From Lepidonotus clava (taxonomy: Eukaryota > Annelida > Polychaeta > Phyllodocida > Polynoidae): a stretch of 64,000 bases of DNA. The notes under the pieces are model-generated. The model searched no databases and was not told where the DNA came from. It worked only from the letters and a program-made list of their open reading frames with translations. The position numbers and the translations under genes are program-made. The stretch spans positions 12,703,961 through 12,767,960 of the forward strand of contig OW387148.1 in the NCBI GenBank assembly GCA_936440205.1. The letters run 5' to 3'. This document shows positions 22,140 to 33,852 of the stretch, in pieces; the stretch's first letter is position 1; each line of letters starts with the position of its first letter.

Positions 22140-22980
22140 AACAAAAATGATGATTTGATTTTTCTCTTTATATTCAGTGCTTTCCTGATTCCTCCCATGA
22201 CCCATTGGGTTACTTTGGTAACTCTGTGAAGGGGCAGCAAGGGCAGTGTTAAGACAATCACAGGGTTTGTAAGTGGGTACCAAAGGCAGTAATGAGACAA
22301 TCAGAAGGTTGGTAGTTGGGCAGCAAAGGCAGTATTGAGAGTATTTGTCAGTAAAGAGACACCAAGAACAATATTGAGCCAGTCATGGGGTCTGTTAAAG
22401 GGCAGCGTTAATTTCTATCATATCGTTTTAATTGTATTTAATATTTAACACTTCAACACTCAAGTTTTTCTAGCCTGTAAACTTCTTCTCGTTGCGTAAA
22501 CTTTCAAAGCGTTAATCACTGTTTCAAACATTTCCACACTGTTAATCCACCTTGATAAGATTCTACCATGTTAACCACCATGTTAATTCCACAGTATTAA
22601 AGTCTATACCTGTATATTTCGTGAACTGGTTTTTCACCCATCCTGAAGAAGACTATAATGAAGTTGAAACCTACTGATCAAGCCGAGACATTTTATTATT
22701 CATTTTGACTAATGATTATTGTCTCCATCATTTGAAGTCATTGTGTTTGGTGTTATTCAACCACTTTATTTCAATAACAGGGTTAGTAAGGAGACAGTAG
22801 AGGCAGTACTTAGGCTGTGGATGGGTTACTCTAAGGGTAGAAGGGGACAGTCGTAGGGACGCATAATATTGAACTTCGTTGTCATTTCAATTGATGATCT
22901 TGTTTGATAATGTTGTTATTTGTTATTTTGTGATTACTAGAATTTGGGTGGTTATTGGGGCAGATGCTTTCAATGGTAAG
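22140..22980. other. Intergenic; degenerate repeats, possible retroelement tail
   Basis: Around 22215-22400 a loose tandem motif 'gg.agcaa.ggcagt.ttgag' recurs several times. Near 22645 the phrase 'cctgaagaagactataatga' followed by 'gttgaaacc' resembles the 3' region of Penelope-like elements, but nothing else supports that assignment. No gene seen. Confidence 0.3.
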
Positions 22981-23106
22981 TCTGAATCTTAACCCAGTAC
23001 AACAGAACACTCATTCTTAGTAGGACCCCAGTGATATCATAATAAAGACAGTTTCCAGTCACACAGGTATGAACTGGTATTCAACAAGTGATAAGTTCAG
23101 ATATCA

Positions 23107-23362
23107 TGGGAGTAGGGTACCAACCACACAGGGAAAACAGAGAAAATGGCAAAAAGAACTCCCTGACAGGGAAAACACAAGGAATTTCATTTGGCCAAGT
23201 TCTGAAATTCCTCATTCTCAAGATATTAGGGATTGGATGTTTTGTTGTTGGGTTGCCCAAATTTTTTCTGCACGCAGAGGCTTTTAATTTTGAACAACTT
23301 GTTAGATATTACACAAGGAAAAGATGCCGAATTTGAAAATGGAGTTTCGGTTGGTTCCCTGT
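23107..23362. mobile_element. 'acagggaaaac' TIR element, copy 1
   Basis: Bounded by GGTACCAACC at about 23109 and GGTTGGTTCC near 23349. The body holds 'acacagggaaaacagagaaa', 'tgacagggaaaacacaagga' and 'ttgttgttgggttgcccaaa'. It is aligned in opposite orientation to 39436-39711. Non-coding, about 250 bp. Confidence 0.55.
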
Positions 23363-23599
23363 CAGGTGGGCAATCTGTACTAGATAGTCATTTTGTGAGC
23401 CCATTAGTAAGCCCAGGTAACAATCTAATTTTTAATTCCTTGTCTGATATTTCCTAATGATTGATGTAGATGTACAAAATCACTTTCTCTCCCCCACAGG
23501 TTTTATATACTGATTTGCCATGCTCATCACTCTCCCTTAGGGGTTGATCCAGGAATTTGAGAATTGTACGTCAAAAAATGTAATATTTTGGCCTTAATG

Positions 23600-23800
23600 G
23601 GGGCGGGGGGCTTGTTTGACCATAAAATGTAAATCTGCCATAAAATGTAGACCCACGTAAAACATAAATAAAATCAATGTAAAATGTAAACCTAATGCAA
23701 ATTGTAAACCATGCTAATGTAAATTATAAATCTGAGCTTTCATAAAATGTAACAATTTGACGTAAAACGAAAACATGAAACAGAAACATAAAATGTAAAT
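23600..23800. repeat. Degenerate 'taaaatgtaaa' short tandem repeat
   Basis: About 12 loose repeats of an 18-25 bp unit built on 'ataaaatgtaaatct' occupy roughly 23615-23800. Non-coding and AT-rich. Confidence 0.55.
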
Positions 23801-23982
23801 CAGCTCACTAAAACTAGTTTTCTTAGTCTTGGTCCTATCCTAAAAGGATGTGAAATTTTGGGATACGAGACCTTAAAATCATTATTTCCACTGAGTGGTG
23901 TGTGACATCAATGTTCTGTAACGTTGGTTATGCAGATTTGTTGTTAACAAGATCACTATAAATATCGGGCTGCAACAGTTTT

Positions 23983-25324
23983 CTGTTTTTTTTGATAATT
24001 TTTATTACGGGTTCAGGGGTTCACCATAGGTGATCTTCCGTCCCCTCCCCTTACGGAATACATCAAATCATCATAGTCCAATTGTCAATGTTACATAGTG
24101 AATTAGGTCCTGCATTACATTTGGTGAAAACACATCATAGAAGTCATTAAACAGTAATTCAGTAATACCAGATGATATGAGATGAGATCAATGAAATAAG
24201 ATGAACAGGTCATTGACAATTACAATCGAATATCACTATATGTTACCGAAAGGATTAACAAAAGTGTGCCTCAGTCTTGGTAAAAATAAGTCCTTTTCTC
24301 GTATGTTCCTTACCTCGGCAGGTAACTGTGACCATTGGTTACAAGCACGATATAGTAAACTATTTTGGAATTTAGGATTAATTGTTTTTGGAATCTTTAA
24401 AGTTATACCATCCCGAGCACGAGTGATAATTGGCCGTTGATCTAACATGGTAACATCATCACATAATGTATAAGCATAAGAGGACAGGTGAATTATTCTC
24501 CTATATTCAAGTGTGAAAATCTTTGCTTTCTCATGTAACAATACACTGCGGAGCCTATTTTGGTAGGGGAGTTTATACTGTTCAAAGATTATTCTTAAGC
24601 AATCATTTTGAATTGTTTGCAGTTGCCTACTAACATATTGCAGGTTCTGATCGTAAACAAAATCACCATAATCAAAATAGGGTAGGATCATTGATTTATA
24701 TATACTTAAAGCCGCCTTTTCATCAATGAATTTCCTTATCTTTCTTAAATATTTTACTTTACCAGAGACTTGATTGGTTAATTTAGTTCTATGTTTAAAG
24801 AAATCTAAATAAGGGTCAATGATCAAGCCCAAATAATTAAAGTCAGATACTCTTTCGATAGTCAAGTTATCAACACATATGTTATCTAGCAATGTGAGGT
24901 CATAATTAAGGTCTTGCCCTGCCCCATTCCGATTTGGATAAACTATCATCCATTTTGTTTTTAATTTGTTAAGGGTTAATATGTTATTCAAAAACCATTT
25001 ATTTGCCAGAATCATCAACCTTTCCAGTTCAGATGCATCTTTTGCTAATATGACGGCGTCATCGGCGTAAAGGCATATATTATCTGGAATTTTATCTGCC
25101 AAACCATTTATATAAATGGAGAACAGGACAGGGCCTAACACAGATCCCTGTGGGACACCATATTTGATATCCAACATTGATGATACATTGCCATACATAT
25201 TTACACATTGTTTCCTATCGCACAGATAGGCTGAAAACCAATCAACAGTTACCTGGTCACAACCGAGTAATTTCAATTTCAATAATAACATGTCATGAGA
25301 TATCAAATCAAAGGCCTTTTAGAT
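23983..25324 (-). mobile_element. 5'-truncated non-LTR retrotransposon (LINE), RT 3' half
   Basis: An open frame of about 356 codons (25306 to 24236) encodes the C-terminal part of a LINE reverse transcriptase. Visible RT blocks are KAFDLISHDML, GVPQGSVLGPVLF, the catalytic box YADD (context NICLYADDAVIL), LTLNKLKTKWM and FNYLGLIID, followed by a C-terminal region ending QWSQLPAEVR...LRHTFV. This arrangement fits the CR1/L2/Jockey group; the exact clade is not resolved. The 3' UTR runs to about 23983, where it ends in an A-rich tail after 'acccgtaataaaaatt'. The N-terminal RT, endonuclease and ORF1 are absent, as expected for a 5'-truncated insertion. It lies between the two arrestin-domain copies. 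Confidence 0.85.
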
Positions 25325-26425
25325 TTCAGTTGCTCCCACACCACCAACCTGTTCACATTGTCTGATTTTAAACCTTTAGCTTATTGTTATAGGAGGATTT
25401 GATAAACATTTTCCACATTTATCTATGTCCAAACTTAATCACTTGTTACTTGTTATTCCTATATATTTTAGCTATCTATTAATCACAACTAACATAGTGG
25501 TAAATATACATCATTGTTCTAAAATTAAAGGAGAAAAGGTCTCTTTAATAAAGGGTTCTTTTTGTCAAAGGGTACCTTTTCCACACACAAAAATTCAGTG
25601 ATATGAAAAATGGGAACCTTTCCCAGTGATTTCAGGGAAAAGGGCTAATTTATGGCAACGAATATGTTGTATCTCAGCAGGCAGATCAGCAGGGACAGAT
25701 TTATTTTCCAAACCATTTTCTCTATAAATCAATCAAAATGTAAATGTATAAAACTGATAAGGAGGCCTTAGCACAATATTCTTTTTCTGCATTAAAGTGG
25801 GGCCAAATTTTAAGGCACTAGTTGTGCATGCACCCAGCTTATGAATAACAATGCATATGACGCATTGTTATAAAAAAAACATTCAAAATAATATTTTCTA
25901 ACAAGACTTGCTACAATGGTTTCAGTTAAACAAAATAGCTGTTAATTTGAAAATCTACAATATTATCTAATGATAACACCTTAGGATGAAACAAATCCAA
26001 ACTGGGAATGCAATTATTTGACTTTTATTGAAATGAAAATTCCTTTTTTGGTATGAACTCGTTATTGTTACCAATACACATTTTGAAAAATTGTAAATAT
26101 GGAATGTCAGATAGGGAGGAAGATAATGGCTTATCTTAAATCAGCAGAAACCAATTTGATATTCCCCTAATTTGACCATTTTCTTTTATACACAAGATAT
26201 ATCTATAGATGGTATCCCAGGCGTGGACATTCCAATGTTTTCCATCTCCTATTTTAATACTTCTTTCTACCTTAGTTCAAAGAGTTTGTGAAGCATCCAC
26301 TTCCACTGCTTTATATCCTACTTGTGGTAAGTAATTATATATCCTATGATTATATATGGAGAAAACTACACCGGCATCTTCTGATATTTCACAAGGCAGA
26401 ATGAAGACTACGATTTGCCTTAAAA
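25325..26425. other. Intergenic stretch between LINE and arrestin copy 2
   Basis: AT-rich, no supported exon. Its distal 250 bases resemble the downstream region of copy 1 weakly ('ttctaat/tat agatgat..', 'ggacattc'), consistent with a shared duplication unit. Confidence 0.4.
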
Positions 26426-27706
26426 TTAGCTAGAGTTCTCCGTCCCAATGTAGATTGGCAGGGACAGTTCCACATTGTGCTTCAATCCTGATCTCTTTAG
26501 TTTGATATACACCTCATAATTAACATCAATGATGTCACAAAAATTAAGGGTTCCTGCTGGGATGAGGTTACCATCCACTCCACTCTCAATGAATTTAAGT
26601 GGTACTTTCAGGGTAAGTTGTGGGCAAGCGCCCTCTGCAATGGCCCCCTCTTGAACTTTGTGACCTTTAACTTTCTTGCTCCTAGATCCATGCCAGCTGT
26701 CAACCTGGCTGCGATAGCTGATGTTCATGATGACAAAGCAAATGACCTTGTCTATTTCATCACCAGACTGATTCTTGACTTCAAGGCTGAGAGGCACATA
26801 GTTTTGACTACCTCGGACATAACCGCGACGTGGCAGTCTGGCCCGGACAATTATTTTGCCATCGTTAAACAGCCCCGTCTCCTGCTCCTTCTTCTCACGT
26901 ACTACCACTAGCTTGCTAGGGTCTGCTGCAAGGTCAAACACCCTGTGCACCCAAAGTCCCTTATGGGCAACAATATTGCCTATTTTGAAGAGGTTCCCCT
27001 TTTTGATGGTGGCTTTAATGAAATAGGAAATGTAGGCATAGTCTCCACAGCGTTCAAAAAGAGGTGGGACAGATTGACGTGCATCTTCTGGGATTTTGAA
27101 TTCAAATGGGAATGTGTATGTCCCAGTAAAAAGCACTTTTCCTCTTTGAAGGTGTATGTGAGGCAGAACATCTGTTTCTCCACTTCCTTCTTTCTTCCAG
27201 ACCATAATCTCCTCATTCGCATACAATATCTCACCCTCATTATCATGATAGGACTGATGGGTATAAACACGAACATTTGTTCTGGCATGCCCCTTGAATT
27301 CAAGAATCACACTCTCAGCATCTATTTCTTTCAGCACATTCAACTTCACCTCTCCCTTGACCACATCATTGGGCTGAAACACTGGTAGAATGTGTGGTGG
27401 TAGCGTAACCTCTGCATCAGATCTCTGGCTGTCAAACAGAGAACTTCCCCACTGGATATCACCACCTTTATCTTCCTTTGTCTTGTCATCCTCTAAACAC
27501 CCTTTCTCAAAACTGGTCTTGTACATCCGTTCCATCATTTTAGCAGTGGTTTCATCAGGTTCATCATCATCCTCTAAGGCCACGGCCAGCCCAAGACGGT
27601 CCCATCCTGACTCTGGACGCTGGATGAACGAACTTCCCCGGATGTTGTAGATACGGGAGCATGAGCTGAGGTCGATCTCAATGTCAAATGCCTTCACTGA
27701 CTCCAT
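26426..27706 (-). CDS. Arrestin-domain protein, copy 2 (open)
   Basis: A single coding exon of 426 aa from ATG at 27704-27706 (MESVKAFDIEIDLSS) to a TAG at 26426. A splice acceptor (ctggctgcag) lies one base before the ATG, so an upstream non-coding exon is expected; the longer open frame to 27778 would need translation of intronic sequence and is not chosen. Residues about 1-190 form an arrestin-N-like half (PPHILPVFQPNDVVKGEVKLNV, FPFEFKIPEDARQSVPPLFERCGDY) and about 210-420 an arrestin-C-like half (GYVRGSQNYVPLSLEVKNQSGDEIDKV, PLKFIESGVDGNLIPAGTLNF). Alpha-arrestin family members act as adaptors in membrane-protein trafficking. There is no PPxY motif. It is close to copy 1 over its whole length. 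Confidence 0.85.
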   Translation of the reverse strand: MESVKAFDIEIDLSSCSRIYNIRGSSFIQRPESGWDRLGLAVALEDDDEPDETTAKMMERMYKTSFEKGCLEDDKTKEDKGGDIQWGSSLFDSQRSDAEVTLPPHILPVFQPNDVVKGEVKLNVLKEIDAESVILEFKGHARTNVRVYTHQSYHDNEGEILYANEEIMVWKKEGSGETDVLPHIHLQRGKVLFTGTYTFPFEFKIPEDARQSVPPLFERCGDYAYISYFIKATIKKGNLFKIGNIVAHKGLWVHRVFDLAADPSKLVVVREKKEQETGLFNDGKIIVRARLPRRGYVRGSQNYVPLSLEVKNQSGDEIDKVICFVIMNISYRSQVDSWHGSRSKKVKGHKVQEGAIAEGACPQLTLKVPLKFIESGVDGNLIPAGTLNFCDIIDVNYEVYIKLKRSGLKHNVELSLPIYIGTENSS

Positions 27707-27770
27707 GCTGCAGCCAGAAAAAAACACTGATGGTAGAACTGAATGTCCGGCTAAATGTATTGATATTCTT

Positions 27771-28102
27771 GAATTCACCCTACCACAGATAGCTTATTTA
27801 TTGAAGTTAACCTGCACACTAGCCTAAAACAGGGTGCTTGCTGGGACAACTCACAGGGTTTAAGTATAAGAATTTTCAAAAAATCATGACACAACATGCA
27901 CTTCAATATGACATTTTGTATCTCTATATATATAATATTTTTGAAGTTATATTGAAAATTTATTCATTTCAGAAAGATATAATAGCAAATATTTGTGAAT
28001 TTCCTACATTTTTTCCAGGGTTTTGACTACAAAATCAGTCAAAATTAACCTGCAGGTGCCTAAAATACAGTAGTTTAGCTATCCGTGGTAGGGGAAATTT
28101 AA
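27771..28102. mobile_element. MITE family A, copy 3
   Basis: Left end AATTCACCCTACCACAGATAG and right end, on the complement, AATTTCCCCTACCACGGATAG, with sub-terminal 'taacctgcac' and 'taacctgcaggtgcc'. About 330 bp. It lies only about 65 bp upstream of the arrestin copy 2 start codon, inside the presumed 5' intron. Confidence 0.7.
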
Positions 28103-28481
28103 GCGTACTTTAAAATGTTATATATCCGCCAAATACACTCAAAACATTGGAAGAATGCATAACTAGATGTTCATATTTTTTATGATCTAAAAAACCAATA
28201 AGGGAAGGTCGCAACCAATTAGAGTCCCCTACCCATCATAAAACAATTGTTCAATAGATTTTCAAATTACATTTGATATATAGTGAGGTCTGTTAACAAA
28301 GTTTTCGTTACAGAGCAGATAAAAGCACCAAATTTGGTATGAGGCACCTCTGAGGCATAATCTATTAAGTCTGGAATGTTTTTAGCATTTTAAATTTAAG
28401 ATATTTAACTAAATCTATTAGCTACCTTACGTTAGGTTTCTTGTGTAGATTCCAAATGCAAATAATTGGATTCCCTGGATC

Positions 28482-28856
28482 TTAAAGGGAGCCAAAAGCA
28501 ATATTGTGTTAAAATATGACAAAATTTTGCAAATTCAAATAACTAGGAAATTACATTCTGAGAGTCTAACTTTAGGCATTGGTACAGCATAAATCATGAT
28601 AACTAGCTTTAAGTTCAATTGAATTCCATAATACTCATGCCATGTATGCCTGAAAACAGCAATGTTTGTAAACAAACCAATTTTGGTGGGCCACCAAAAT
28701 TGACCTGGGATGAGTTTTCATCTATTTTAATGTAGTTTAAATCTGTATTTACAGTCTATATTTTACCACAAGCCCAGGCTATGGCCATAGAATATATCTC
28801 AATAGTTAACAGAATTTGTAAAATTTTGACCCTACATTGCTTTTGGCTCCCTTTAA
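28482..28856. mobile_element. TTAA-flanked MITE, copy 1
   Basis: TTAA at 28482-28485 and 28853-28856 flank perfect inverted ends AGGGAGCCAAAAGCAAT / ATTGCTTTTGGCTCCCT. Total length including TSDs is 375 bp, the same as the second copy at 49627-50001. TTAA target sites are used by piggyBac and Kolobok transposons, so it is a non-autonomous derivative of one of these. Non-coding. Confidence 0.85.
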
Positions 28857-28859
28857 TAT

Positions 28860-30099
28860 CCCAATTTTGAGACTAACAATGTGTTCTAGGCATTTTAGAA
28901 GCTGAGATATAAGATTATTTCATTGAGAGTTTTTTTGACTCCTGTAAGGGTTATGTTGATATTTCAAGGTGGCTCCCCTTTTAAATTCAATGAAGGGGTC
29001 CCAGGGGATCATCATACCGCATGAAATCAAGAAATCTTATGGCAAAAGAGTAAAGTCTGTATCCTTTCTTTTGAATTATTTGGAATCAGCGGTCATTGTC
29101 AAAGGTATCGTGCCAATAGATTCAACTATTTTGAAATCTGTGGCATTGTATTGGATGAATATTATATCTATTGAGCCCTTTAGGTTATAAGCAACTGATA
29201 TTGGAACCATTTCAATTTGTCTAGATGATTAAGCAGCTGAAAATCATGTCATTTCTCAATATCCATTAGCCATCTTGGATTTTGGATTTCCGCATTGAAT
29301 TCAAATGTAAATAATTGAATTCCCTGACCCAGAATCTCCCAATTTTGATAGCAATCATGTCTCTTTAGTCATTTTAGAACCTGAGATATAAGATTGTTTA
29401 TAACAAATGTCAGCCATATTGGTTCTTCGGCCCCCACATCTGTCCTATTGATATTTCAAGGTGGCTCCCCTTCCAGATTTGATAGCTATGCCTCAGAGGT
29501 ATCCCACACCAAATTTGATGCTTTTATCCCCCTTGTAATAATTTCAATAAAAAAGTACCTTAACAGACCCCACTAATATGCGTTGCCAGGGATGAATTTA
29601 GAGGGAGGTTCTATTCTATTCTGAGGGAAAGTCCGTGAAAATCTCGGGGAAATCAAACAATTCATGGATGCAAACTGCATGTGGGGTCTAAAGGGTTAAA
29701 ACATCTGTCTGGTACTTTGCCCATGTCTCATGTCTCATTAAATGCCTATGTCAGTTGATGCTTTTAGGGGTCTCTTCCAATATCAGTAATGGCAAATTAC
29801 AACAGTCTTTTGAGCAAATCAATAAATGTTCATTTTCACAACAGACTGTCCACTTTGAAGTATAAAGATAGGACTTTCGTTCAATCAATATTCAATAGTA
29901 ATGTTAATGAGATAATCAGGTGCTGATTTGAGGAGGAGGCATGCCAGGTGCATGCACCCCTATTTCAGCCCAAATATTCAGCAGGCAAAATGTCCACTAT
30001 AGCATGCCCCCCATTTTCAAATTTCCCGATCTGCCCCTGATAATGCCACTGATAGTGCATGCCAACCTTTGCTACCTGTTACTAAAGATAGGTATTATT
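28860..30099. repeat. Direct-repeat block of unknown type
   Basis: Sequences near 28380-28480, 28860-28995 and 29230-29530 share phrases such as 'caaatg.aaataattg.att', 'tcccaattttga', 'tttagaa.ctgagatataag' and 'tgatatttcaaggtggctcc'. A unit of about 500 bp therefore appears repeated and interrupted by the TTAA MITE. No coding sequence or recognised family. Confidence 0.5.
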
Positions 30100-30462
30100 C
30101 CCAGGCAAGAGTATGACGTTATAATAACATTATTATACCGTTCTATTTGGTCCTGGTTTGGTTCTTGTTACGTTATTTTGGTGGCACCCAATAACGTCTT
30201 TAGAACCTCACATTGTGACATTGCATGTGACGTTATTATAACATTCTGGTTACGTTATTTTAGTAAAAATGACGTTATTATAACATTCTGTTTTGGTAAG
30301 GTCTCGATTTCACCAGAATATAATGTTATTATAACATTGTATTTCAGTAAGTCACAACTTAACTTAAAATAACCTTATTGTTACGTGAAAATTAGGCAGG
30401 TTATTGACTGACCAAAAAAGTATGGTCACAGAACGTACTTGTTACGTCGCTGCTTGCCTGGG
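30100..30462. mobile_element. MITE family C, copy 1 (CCCAGGCAAG ends)
   Basis: Inverted ends CCCAGGCAAG at 30100 and CTTGCCTGGG at 30453-30462. The interior is built from many 'gacgttattataacatt' motifs in both orientations. Relatives are at 46630-46978 and 56837-57203. About 363 bp, non-coding; target-site duplication not clear. Confidence 0.75.
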
Positions 30463-30759
30463 TTGTTGTCTGTCAGGGAGACTTCAGAATGGAGCACATG
30501 ATAAAGATAGAGGCAGTTTAGAATGCACACAATGTTAATTTGTGTTATGATTACCAATTATTACAAAAGTCTTCCTGTGAAAACATTCAATGCGTATCAG
30601 ATGCAATTGAAACTCAACAGAATTTCTCTCTTTAGAAAAGGCATAATGATATCTAGATGAACAACAAATCTAAGTAACAGTTTTTTTTTCAAATTCCTCA
30701 TTATGTTTAGAGGATGATGATGTGTTGGAGTAATAACGTCCGCTCAGCAATTTTTCAGC

Positions 30760-30937
30760 TATATCAGGACCACTCACGTTTGTGTTTTACCAGTTGGCTG
30801 ACCGAATCTATGGGGATGGAAACGATGGAAAGGCAAGGTGGTACAGCAGGCACAGCCCAGACTCAAACCCGGGTCTCCCACAAGCCAAGCAGGTACTCTA
30901 TCCACTGTACAATCCGCCCCCCTCATTATGTCTAGTG
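30760..30937 (-). mobile_element. tRNA-derived SINE
   Basis: Read on the minus strand, 30937 to about 30865 resembles a tRNA 5' to 3': 'ggcggattgtacagtggata', then 'gagtacctgcttggcttgtg', then 'gagacccgggtttgagtctg'. The positions fit an A box (…tacagtgga…) and a B box (gggtttgagtc) of an internal RNA polymerase III promoter. The non-tRNA body continues toward lower coordinates. It lacks the exact tRNA fold, so it is a SINE head rather than a tRNA gene. The 3' boundary is uncertain. Confidence 0.6.
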
Positions 30938-31260
30938 TTCCCTTTACTTCCCCCCTGTGCTACGCCTAGAGTAACTTGCTTTGTGTGCTGCCGCCACCTA
31001 GTGGGCAAGTAAGAAGGCAACTAATGGAGTATTCAGAGTAAGGGCACCTGTGGGATAGACATCTTTGTATGTCCATAAATAAGCTTTGGTTAATTCTTTT
31101 TTCTTCAATTACAACTGAAGTTATCTATATCTATCCATTTGAGGGGGCACGGGGCAGAAAGTTCAGCAGAATATTAATGAATAATTGTTCTCAAACTGTT
31201 TCATTTTCACGTACTTAATACTTAATATAGAGAAAATAATAGACAATGGAGGTATAATTT

Positions 31261-31373
31261 TTTTATTAGTCATTAGAAATAATATTTCTAATGACTAATA
31301 AAAGAATTATTATCAAAATACATTCAGTAATGATTCTTAATATTATTAAGAATCATTACTGAATGTATTTTGA
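31261..31373. repeat. Two adjacent perfect palindromes
   Basis: 31261-31280 and 31284-31303 are perfect 20-bp inverted arms around a 3-nt centre. Immediately beyond, 31313-31342 and 31344-31373 are perfect 30-bp arms around a single nucleotide. Arms this long with such small loops would extrude as cruciforms and are usually unstable, so both are likely very young. They are AT-rich and non-coding. Confidence 0.9.
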
Positions 31374-31489
31374 GAATTTACAACTGGTATCGTCACAAAA
31401 GTAGGCATTATATCCAAAGTGGTTCACTACTACAGATGGATTATGTAAACTAGAGTAACGGGAAATGATTATGATAATAGTGGCCAAGA

Positions 31490-32456
31490 AAGGGCCGGGA
31501 GTGGTCGAGGTTGGCCGAACCACCCACAGGGGAATGCATATAGGCCTATACGGCCTACCAAAGGTAAAGCCCAAGGTTTGAACGACCCCAAAGATTCTTC
31601 CATGTTTTATCACCCAAACAATATTCAAACTGTGTTAAAACAACTGGGAATGTGAAGCAATCCACACGGCGTGGCAATACGCTGTGCTAGTTCAATTGTA
31701 GGGGGCTAGTGCAAATATAGTAATATAAGTCCAGTAGTGAGAGGCACACACACACACACTTTATTCCAAATAGTTAATCCAACAATCATAGTACAAGTCC
31801 AAGTCAAAGGTAAATCATGCATAGTACAACTCCAGTGATTAGAGGTAAATTACTTCATTGGTACACAGCTATCCAACTAGTCACCAAAACCAGCTAGATG
31901 TTGGTTAACCGCCTAATATATCAACTACATAGATTATCCTTCGAATGACTCCCTGCAGAAAGGTTGCATACATTATCATTGCCATGTCTGTCCTATATCT
32001 ATGTTAACCCCAAGAAGGTTGCATATATTATCACTGCCATGTCTGTCCTCTACCTATGTAAACCCTGAGAAGGTTGCATACATTATCATTGCCATGTCTG
32101 TCCTATATCTATGTTAACCCCGAGAAGGTTGCATACATTATCATTGCCATGTCTGTCCTCTACCTATGCCAACCCCGGGAAGGTTGCATATTTTATCATT
32201 ACCCTGTCTGTACAGGTTACCCAATCTAGAGGTCACCCTGGCTATTGCATTAGAGGTTAAACAGGACTATCATAGCACACATATTACAGAGGGGTCACCT
32301 TGACTACACTGTCCTTTACTAACCCTTACATTCTGTGGAGGTAGGCCTGTGGTCATGATTCTGTTTAACCCTTTTAACTCTCATGGTGTAAGGACATGGT
32401 CTATTACAACGCACTGCTAACAATACGCACCGCTCGCCAGCTGTGCGGGGAGCAAT
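31490..32456. mobile_element. MITE family B copy 3, split by inserted sequence
   Basis: The left half of a family B element is at about 31490-31690, with a 'ggttgg..gaaccaccc' hairpin, 'aacgaccccaaagattctt' and TTTATCACCC at 31606. The matching right-hand part, 'caatacgcaccgctcgccagctgtgcgggg', appears only at about 32412-32442. About 720 bp of other sequence, including a (CA)n run and a minisatellite, separates the halves. Confidence 0.5.
31950..32215. repeat. 62-bp minisatellite, about four to five copies
   Basis: Units contain 'gaaggttgcatacattatca', 'ttgccatgtctgtcct' and 'atctatgttaacccc', starting near 31956, 32020, 32080, 32125 and 32178. A short (CA)n tract is at about 31746-31760. 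Non-coding. Confidence 0.85.
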
Positions 32457-32699
32457 ATTAGGGAGTTTCAGCAACCACAACGTATCTCAATACGTTAACA
32501 TATCTCAAAACTCCCAAGCCACAGCACAGACTAATGATGCCTTACACATGAAAAGTAATCAGTTATTTGCTGACCACACAGGAAAAGATGTGTACATCAG
32601 AAGACATATTTTTTGTTTCAGTTATTACAACAGAGATAAGAGATGTGTTGCGTTTGCACTACGTGGTGTGTTGGGGGTTGCTAAAACTCCCTAATATCT

Positions 32700-33590
32700 A
32701 TGACATCACCTGAATGGCCATTATACCCATGGTCATTATATCCAAGGAACACGGCATGGATTTATTTGTATACATAAGTGGTCGTTTTTGGATAATGTCA
32801 TTGAATATTAATAATTCCAATTTGGATATAAAATACCTCTTGTTCGGTACACAGAAAATGAGAGCAATATGAGAAGGTAGCTGTTGGACCCCAAATCCCA
32901 GTTCTAGCAGAAAAGACGTGTTTCTCAATGGATTTTCGATCACTTTCATATATAGGTCAATTGTATTTGCATGATCATTATCAAATTATAGTAGTTTGAT
33001 GATTTAGTTTGAATCTGTAACCTCCCTAATACACAGTCCTCGCTAAATCATCACCAGCTACAGTCAAAAGATATTGTGGTATTATTGTGTGGCCATTTGA
33101 GTACATAGTTGTTAAAACTGAGAAGAATCATAAGGTATCGACCATTAATTATATGTACACCAATGGGGTGGGTGCAGGAGGGTCAGAGATTCAGTACCTT
33201 TCTAATTTATATATAAGACATGCTTAAGGAGGAAGGGAGGTAGAGGAGCGTCCAGAAATTATGTACAACTGCGGGCCCAAATCTTTGTTACCAACTAGGC
33301 TTACCAAGGACATTTTGATTAGTGTCTCGAGATGAACAAGTTTGTCTTTTACAAAAAATGATAATGTTATTGCAAAATAATCTCAAAGTGCAATTATAAG
33401 GTGTAAATTCTATTTTTAGATGACATAATTCTAATTATGAGACACAAATCACAATGTATTAGCTACGAAGATATGGTTCCTGTACATAGTGAAGTAGTGG
33501 CCCCTTATGTGAATATAATTAATTTTCATTGTATATCATCATATATGTTTCTCCCAGATGTGGTTTTACTGTAATATTATTAACGCGCTC
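32700..33590. other. Intergenic stretch, no recognised content
   Basis: AT-rich sequence with only short unsupported open frames; I see no repeat partner or gene. Confidence 0.5.
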
Positions 33591-33591
33591 C

Positions 33592-33852
33592 TATAGACCT
33601 TGTGCAGATAAGGTCACACGATCACTTTTTGGTGATCACCACGTGGTGATTATGACCACGTGGCTGTGGAATTAATTCAAAATTTAAAATTCTACAGGGT
33701 GAGGATGTTGAACGACCTGGTTTTGATGAAATATAGCAAAAGTATTTGTTCTAAATGTTCAAAAATTGATAATAATATTGAAAATATATTGATCACCAAT
33801 ATGGCGGCCAGCTATTTTTGTACAGTGTGGCGTCATCTGCACAACGTCTATA
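33592..33852. mobile_element. MITE family D, copy 1
   Basis: Left end TATAGACCTTGTGCAGATAA and right end ...TCATCTGCACAACGTCTATA are inverted repeats flanked by TA. The sub-terminal 'cacgtggtgattatgaccac' forms an additional hairpin. The second copy at 39782-40026 shares 'gatcactttttggtgatc' and 'gatcaccaa.atggcg.cca'. About 260 bp, non-coding. Confidence 0.75.

Noticed and set aside
26426-27778. Arrestin copy 2 starting at 27778 (MNSRISIHLAGH...)
   Set aside because: A good splice acceptor lies one base before the ATG at 27706, the extra codons are not shared with copy 1, and copy 1 has an acceptor at the same place.
30860-30937. A functional tRNA gene on the minus strand
   Set aside because: A- and B-box positions fit, but the acceptor and anticodon stems do not pair properly; better explained as a SINE head.
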